Source: Sneathiella sp. (GTDB taxonomy: Bacteria; Pseudomonadota; Alphaproteobacteria; Sneathiellales; Sneathiellaceae). Taken from it: a stretch of DNA of 11,707 bases. Shown one piece after another: positions 7,742 to 11,707 of this stretch. The notes below the pieces were generated by a model. It searched no databases. It saw nothing but the letters and a program-made list of their open reading frames with translations, and was not told the DNA's origin. The stretch's first letter is position 1; each line of letters begins with the position of its first letter. A program made the translations under genes and the position numbers. The stretch lies in NCBI GenBank assembly GCA_002732675.1, contig NVRR01000071.1:1-11707 (forward strand). Reading direction: 5' to 3'.

Positions 7742-10630
7742 ATGGCTCAACAACTGGAAAACACTTCGTTTCTCTTTGGATCCAATGCCGGATTTATTGA
7801 GGATCTCTACAGCCGCTATCTTGATGACCCTTCGTCTGTCGATGAGACATGGCGGCAGTATTTCCAAACCCTAGGGGACGATGCCGAAACCGTCCTTGCC
7901 GAAAGCCGGGGTGCCCCCTGGACACCTGCAAACGGTATAAATCCCGAGGATGAATATGATATCCTCGGTGATGCCGCGAACCGCGCGACGGAAAGAGCGA
8001 CGACTATCGGTGCGACGGAGCAGGATATCCGCGCCGCAGCGGTTGATACGATCCGCGCCTTAATGCTGATCCGGTCTTACCGGGTTCGGGGACATTTGAA
8101 GGCTAATCTCGATCCTCTGGGTCTCGAAATTCCGACAGAGCACCCAGAACTGAACCCGGCGACTTACGGTTTTATCGAAGCCGACTGGGATCGGGAAATC
8201 TTTCTCGATAATGTGTTAGGGCTTGAAACCGGGAGCATTCGTGAGATCCTGGCGATCGTAAAGCGCACTTACTGTTCGACCATCGGCGTTGAGTTCATGC
8301 ATATTCAGGAGCCGGACCAGAAGGCCTGGATCCAGGAACGTATCGAAGGGCGCTATAAAGAAATTTCCTTCACCAATGAAGGTAAAGTCGCCATCTTGCG
8401 CAAACTCATCGAAACCGAAGGCTTCGAACATTTCCTCAATATCAAATATACCGGCACCAAACGCTTTGGTCTCGATGGCGCCGAATCCCTGGTGCCGGCC
8501 ATGGAAGGCATCATCAAACGCGGTGGTCAGCTGGGTGTGCAGGAAATTATCCTTGGTATGCCGCATCGCGGTCGGTTGAATGTCCTTACCAACGTAATGG
8601 CCAAACCCTTTCGGGCGGTTTTCTCAGAATTTCAGGGGAGCCCGGCCAACCCCGAAGATGTGGAAGGTTCCGGTGATGTAAAATATCATCTCGGAACGTC
8701 GTCGGATCGGGAATTTGACGGCAATGAAGTTCATTTGTCACTGACCGCCAACCCCTCACATCTTGAGGCCGTGAACCCGGTGGTTCTGGGCAAAGCACGG
8801 GCCAAGCAGACGCAAATCGGCATGGATGTCGGCGGCAAGGTCATGCCATTGCTGTTGCATGGCGATGCCGCCTTTGCCGGACAAGGGATCGTCGCGGAGT
8901 GCTTCGGCCTTTCGGAGTTGAAAGGCTACCGGACGGCGGGAACCATTCATTTTGTTGTTAATAATCAGATTGGCTTTACCACCAGTCCGAAATATTCTCG
9001 TTCCAGTCCTTATCCGTCCGACATGGGCAAGATCGTACAGGCGCCGATTTTCCATGTGAACGGCGACGACCCGGAAGCCGTCTGTCATGTGGCCAAGATC
9101 GCCACTGAGTTCCGGCAACTGTTCAAAATTGATGTTGTCATTGATATGTTCTGCTACCGCCGCCACGGCCATAACGAAGGCGATGAGCCCGCCTTTACCC
9201 AGCCCTTGATGTATAAAACCATCGCCCAGCATCCGACAACTATGCAGATTTATGCGAAAAAGCTGATTGCCGAAGGTGTGGCCACTGAAAAGGATGTTGA
9301 AGGCTGGATTGCCGAGTTTAAGGACTATCTTGAAAAGCAGTTTGAAACCGCCAACAGTTTTAAACCCAACAAAGCGGACTGGTTTGAAGGACGCTGGCAG
9401 GGGTTTGAGCGTGCGGATGACGGCGATCGGCGCGGCACGACTGCCGTCGAGATTGCGGATCTGAAAGCCATCGGCGACAAACTTACTGAGACGCCAGAAG
9501 ACCATCATGTTCACCGGACATTGCAGCGCGTGCTCAAAGCCAAGAAAAAGATGATCGATACGGGCGAGAATATTGACTGGGCGACAGCGGAAGCGCTGGC
9601 GTTCGGGTCGCTTTTGAAGGAAAACATACCGGTGCGTCTCTCCGGTCAGGATTGCGGCCGCGGCACCTTCTCGCAGCGCCATTCGGTGATTGTCGATCAG
9701 GTTACGGAAGATCGCTATATCCCGCTCAATAATTTGGGCGGTGAGCAGGCCCACTATGAAGTTATCGATAGTCTGCTCAGTGAGGCCGCCGTGTTGGGCT
9801 ATGAATATGGCTATACTCTGGCGGAGCCCAATGCGCTGGTTCTGTGGGAAGCGCAGTTTGGCGATTTTGCCAACGGTGCTCAGGTCATTATCGATCAGTT
9901 TATTTCCAGCGGCGAATCTAAATGGTTGCGTATGAGCGGTCTGGTAATGTTGTTGCCCCATGGCTACGAAGGTCAGGGGCCGGAACATTCGTCGGCCCGG
10001 CTTGAACGGTATTTGCAGCAGAGCGCCGACGATAACTGGCAGGTGATCAACTGCACGACGCCGGCAAACTACTTCCACGCGCTGCGCCGTCAGATCCATC
10101 GGAAATTCCGCAAACCTCTGGTAATTATGACGCCAAAATCATTGTTACGCCACAAAAAGGCGGTGTCGACGTTTGAGGATATGGGCCCTGGATCTGCCTT
10201 TCATCGCGTCCTCTATGACAACGAGAAAGTCAGCGCGGACAAGGATGTGAAGCGTATCGTCCTCTGCTCAGGCAAGGTCTATTACGATTTGCATGCGCGG
10301 CGTGACGAACTTGGTCTTAAAGATACCTATTTCCTTCGCCTCGAACAGCTTTATCCCTTCCCCTATCGGGCACTTGAGGCGGAGATGGCGAACTTTAAAC
10401 GTGTGGATGAGGTTGTCTGGTGTCAGGAAGAGCCGAAAAATATGGGGGCTTGGACCTTTGTCGAACCTCATCTGGAGCAGGCTTTTGAAAACCTGAAAAT
10501 GAAGAAGGTCACACGTCCCCGATACGCCGGGCGGGCCGCGTCCGCGTCGACGGCGACAGGGCTATTGAAAAAACATAACATCGAACAGAGTGCATTGGTT
10601 GACGATGCGCTCGGCGTTACATCTGAATAG
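7742..10630 (+). CDS. sucA: 2-oxoglutarate dehydrogenase E1 component
   Basis: A 962-residue thiamine-diphosphate decarboxylase, the first subunit of the 2-oxoglutarate dehydrogenase complex: it decarboxylates 2-oxoglutarate and succinylates the lipoyl group of SucB. The N-terminal segment FLFGSNAGFIEDLYSRYL (10-27) is the family's E2-binding type. RSYRVRGHLKANLDPLGL (111-128), MPHRGRLNVL (273-282), LLHGDAAFAGQG (371-382), FVVNNQIGFTT (404-414) and RRHGHNEGDEPAFTQP (473-488) mark the ThDP/Mg domain. The transketolase-like second domain has SGQDCGRGTFSQRHSV, LWEAQFGDFANGAQVI and LLPHGYEGQGPEHSSARLER, and the C-terminal domain follows RKPLVIMTPKSLLRH. Length is normal, with no break. The ATG at 7742 gives the family N-terminus. 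The gene follows sucD after 74 bases with an odd leader hairpin, and sucB begins 10 bases after its stop. Confidence 0.98.
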   Translation: MAQQLENTSFLFGSNAGFIEDLYSRYLDDPSSVDETWRQYFQTLGDDAETVLAESRGAPWTPANGINPEDEYDILGDAANRATERATTIGATEQDIRAAAVDTIRALMLIRSYRVRGHLKANLDPLGLEIPTEHPELNPATYGFIEADWDREIFLDNVLGLETGSIREILAIVKRTYCSTIGVEFMHIQEPDQKAWIQERIEGRYKEISFTNEGKVAILRKLIETEGFEHFLNIKYTGTKRFGLDGAESLVPAMEGIIKRGGQLGVQEIILGMPHRGRLNVLTNVMAKPFRAVFSEFQGSPANPEDVEGSGDVKYHLGTSSDREFDGNEVHLSLTANPSHLEAVNPVVLGKARAKQTQIGMDVGGKVMPLLLHGDAAFAGQGIVAECFGLSELKGYRTAGTIHFVVNNQIGFTTSPKYSRSSPYPSDMGKIVQAPIFHVNGDDPEAVCHVAKIATEFRQLFKIDVVIDMFCYRRHGHNEGDEPAFTQPLMYKTIAQHPTTMQIYAKKLIAEGVATEKDVEGWIAEFKDYLEKQFETANSFKPNKADWFEGRWQGFERADDGDRRGTTAVEIADLKAIGDKLTETPEDHHVHRTLQRVLKAKKKMIDTGENIDWATAEALAFGSLLKENIPVRLSGQDCGRGTFSQRHSVIVDQVTEDRYIPLNNLGGEQAHYEVIDSLLSEAAVLGYEYGYTLAEPNALVLWEAQFGDFANGAQVIIDQFISSGESKWLRMSGLVMLLPHGYEGQGPEHSSARLERYLQQSADDNWQVINCTTPANYFHALRRQIHRKFRKPLVIMTPKSLLRHKKAVSTFEDMGPGSAFHRVLYDNEKVSADKDVKRIVLCSGKVYYDLHARRDELGLKDTYFLRLEQLYPFPYRALEAEMANFKRVDEVVWCQEEPKNMGAWTFVEPHLEQAFENLKMKKVTRPRYAGRAASASTATGLLKKHNIEQSALVDDALGVTSE

Positions 10631-10640
10631 GAAAGTCACT

Positions 10641-11707
10641 ATGACGGTCGAAATTCGTGTCCCGGTTCTCGGGGAATCAGTAACCGAAGCCACGGTTGGT
10701 CAATGGTTCAAAAAGGTGGGTGACGCTGTTACCAAAGATGAGCCTATTGTTGAACTGGAAACTGACAAGGTCACATTGGAAATCAATGCATCGGAATCCG
10801 GGCGGCTCGAGGAAATCCTTGTCGCCGAAGGTGAAGATGTGGAAGTCGGGGCGTTGCTGGGTCAGCTAGCTGCTGGCGCTGCCGGAACGACCGCCCCCGC
10901 AGTGGCGGCACCGGCAAAAGAAGTCAAGACTGCTCCCGCGGCACCCGCTGCCGCTCCGGCGGCTGCATCAACGCCAGTTGTTGCAGCCTCAGCGGATGTT
11001 CTGGTCCTCCCGGCCGCGCAGAAACTGATGGATGAGAATAATCTGAGCGCTGCCAGTATCCGCGGTACCGGCAAAGATGGTCGTATCACCAAGGGTGATG
11101 TGCTGGAAGCGCGTATGCGCCGACAAACTGAGTTGGCGATCGAAGACGCCGATGTGTGTCTGCTGCTGATCGACGCCCGGCTGGGTGTTGTTCCCCATGA
11201 TAAATATTTCGCAACTTTGCTTCGCAAGTCAGCAACGCCCATCATTTTGGCGGCGAATAAGTGCGAAGGCGGTGCGGGTCAAAGTGGGCTTCATGAGGCC
11301 TATAAGTTAGGCTTAGGCGAGCCGATACCGCTTTCAGCTGAGCATGGCCTTGGACTGGATGAGCTGTACGACGCACTGGAACCCTTTGCGGTTGGCATCG
11401 AAGAAGACGAACTCAATCAAGCAATTGATGACGAAATCCGTGAGGGTGAGGAGGGCTTTGACCCAGACGCACCGTATGAACCCGATTTGGAAGCACCGTT
11501 ACGAATCGCTGTGGTGGGTCGGCCAAATGCGGGTAAATCAACCATGATCAATCAACTTCTGGGTGAAGACCGGATGTTGACGGGGCCAGAAGCCGGTATT
11601 ACCCGCGACTCTATCGGAGTTGAGTGGGAATGGCGGGGGCGTCGCGTGAAATTGTTTGATACAGCAGGTTTGCGCCGTCGCGCCCGGGTAACTGAGAAGC
11701 TCGAAAA
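10641..11707 (+). CDS. sucB: Chimeric reading frame: dihydrolipoyl succinyltransferase (E2) N-terminus running in frame into GTPase Der; open at window end
   Basis: The frame starts as SucB, the E2 core of the 2-oxoglutarate dehydrogenase complex, and is open for 355 codons to the end of the window. AGGAAAG (10629-10635) is the ribosome site and the ATG is 10 bases after the sucA stop, as expected in sucAB. Residues 1-77 are a lipoyl domain with K43 (ETDKVTLE) as the lipoylated Lys. Residues about 80-119 are an Ala/Pro-rich hinge, and 120-157 an E3-binding domain (VLPAAQKLMDE through GRITKGDVLEA). A normal SucB (about 400 residues) would then have the acyltransferase domain with its HxxxDG site; instead, from about residue 155, the protein is Der. 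The catalytic domain is absent. As written, the product could be lipoylated but could not act as a transacylase. An assembly artefact or rearrangement is the likeliest cause. Confidence 0.85.
   Translation, partial: MTVEIRVPVLGESVTEATVGQWFKKVGDAVTKDEPIVELETDKVTLEINASESGRLEEILVAEGEDVEVGALLGQLAAGAAGTTAPAVAAPAKEVKTAPAAPAAAPAAASTPVVAASADVLVLPAAQKLMDENNLSAASIRGTGKDGRITKGDVLEARMRRQTELAIEDADVCLLLIDARLGVVPHDKYFATLLRKSATPIILAANKCEGGAGQSGLHEAYKLGLGEPIPLSAEHGLGLDELYDALEPFAVGIEEDELNQAIDDEIREGEEGFDPDAPYEPDLEAPLRIAVVGRPNAGKSTMINQLLGEDRMLTGPEAGITRDSIGVEWEWRGRRVKLFDTAGLRRRARVTEKLE
11103..11707 (+). CDS. der: Ribosome biogenesis GTPase Der (EngA), internal fragment lacking its N-terminus, fused to sucB frame
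   Basis: Residues from about 155 of the frame match the essential double-GTPase Der, which acts in 50S ribosomal subunit assembly. LEARMRRQTELAIEDAD corresponds to the helix after switch II of the first GTPase domain; then come LLLIDAR, the G4 motif NKCE (206-209, the degenerate alphaproteobacterial form) and G5 SAEHG (232-236). An acidic linker (about 248-285) leads to the second GTPase domain with P-loop GRPNAGKST (293-301), GITRDS (G2) and DTAG (340-343, G3). The first P-loop, switch I and first DTAG-type motif, normally the first 80-odd residues, are missing, and the KH-like end lies beyond the window. The region has no start codon, ribosome site or promoter of its own. Leu TTA codons (three in about 200) look more frequent than in sucA, which could hint at another origin but is weak. 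Confidence 0.88.
   Translation, partial: MEARMRRQTELAIEDADVCLLLIDARLGVVPHDKYFATLLRKSATPIILAANKCEGGAGQSGLHEAYKLGLGEPIPLSAEHGLGLDELYDALEPFAVGIEEDELNQAIDDEIREGEEGFDPDAPYEPDLEAPLRIAVVGRPNAGKSTMINQLLGEDRMLTGPEAGITRDSIGVEWEWRGRRVKLFDTAGLRRRARVTEKLE

Noticed and set aside
8756..10099. 447-residue open frame on the minus strand
   Set aside because: It lies wholly within sucA, which has complete motifs on the plus strand. The translation has no recognisable domain and is a codon-bias shadow.
10872..10997. Low-complexity Ala/Pro stretch as a repeat or an assembly error
   Set aside because: It is the normal flexible hinge between the lipoyl and E3-binding domains of SucB, and the frame is intact.
11344..11547. 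67-residue plus-strand frame near the end
   Set aside because: It overlaps the Der-like frame in another phase and has no recognisable content.

Overview
This window looks like the central TCA-cycle locus of an alphaproteobacterium. In order it carries the 3' part of sdhA, then sdhB, a small AT-rich lipoprotein gene, a PaiB-type FMN-binding protein gene, zapE on the minus strand, mdh, sucC, sucD, sucA and the start of sucB. The alphaproteobacterial call rests on three things: the order sdhAB / zapE / mdh / sucCDAB, a malate dehydrogenase of the LDH-like type, and close agreement of all the enzymes with alphaproteobacterial motifs. Spot counts give a GC content in the low to mid 50s, so it is not a typical high-GC Rhizobium or Rhodobacter. 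The genus cannot be resolved by eye.

Region 1 (1-1820) is the end of an sdh operon (flavoprotein, then iron-sulfur subunit), closed by a strong intrinsic terminator. Region 2 (1821-2477) is an accessory segment: one orphan lipoprotein gene, clearly lower in GC, followed by a second terminator. The terminator and the sequence around it resemble the tail of sdhB and its terminator, as if that tail had been duplicated when the segment arrived. Region 3 (2478-4173) holds paiB-like and zapE genes that converge and overlap by 11 bp. Region 4 (4174-4523) is a 350-bp divergent control region between zapE and mdh with a dyad and weak promoter candidates. Region 5 (4524-5533) is mdh, followed by its own terminator. 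Region 6 (5534-11707) is the sucCDAB operon: sucC and sucD overlap by one base, sucD and sucA are separated by a 74-base spacer with a GC-rich hairpin, and sucB follows sucA after 10 bases.

The enzymes form a continuous stretch of the cycle. SucA, SucB and an E3 subunit outside the window convert 2-oxoglutarate to succinyl-CoA; SucCD makes succinate with NTP formation; SdhAB oxidises succinate to fumarate; and Mdh oxidises malate to oxaloacetate. ZapE is an ATPase unrelated to the cycle by chemistry but often found at this locus.

The main anomaly is at the right end. After its lipoyl and E3-binding domains, the sucB reading frame changes at about 11103-11111, without a frameshift, into the middle of the ribosome-biogenesis GTPase Der (EngA). 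It stays open to the end of the window. Both partners are decapitated: SucB has no catalytic domain and Der has no first P-loop. A chimeric assembly join or a rearrangement is more likely than a working fusion, but the join is real in this sequence and should be checked. I found no RNA genes, CRISPR arrays, insertion sequences or other mobile genes.
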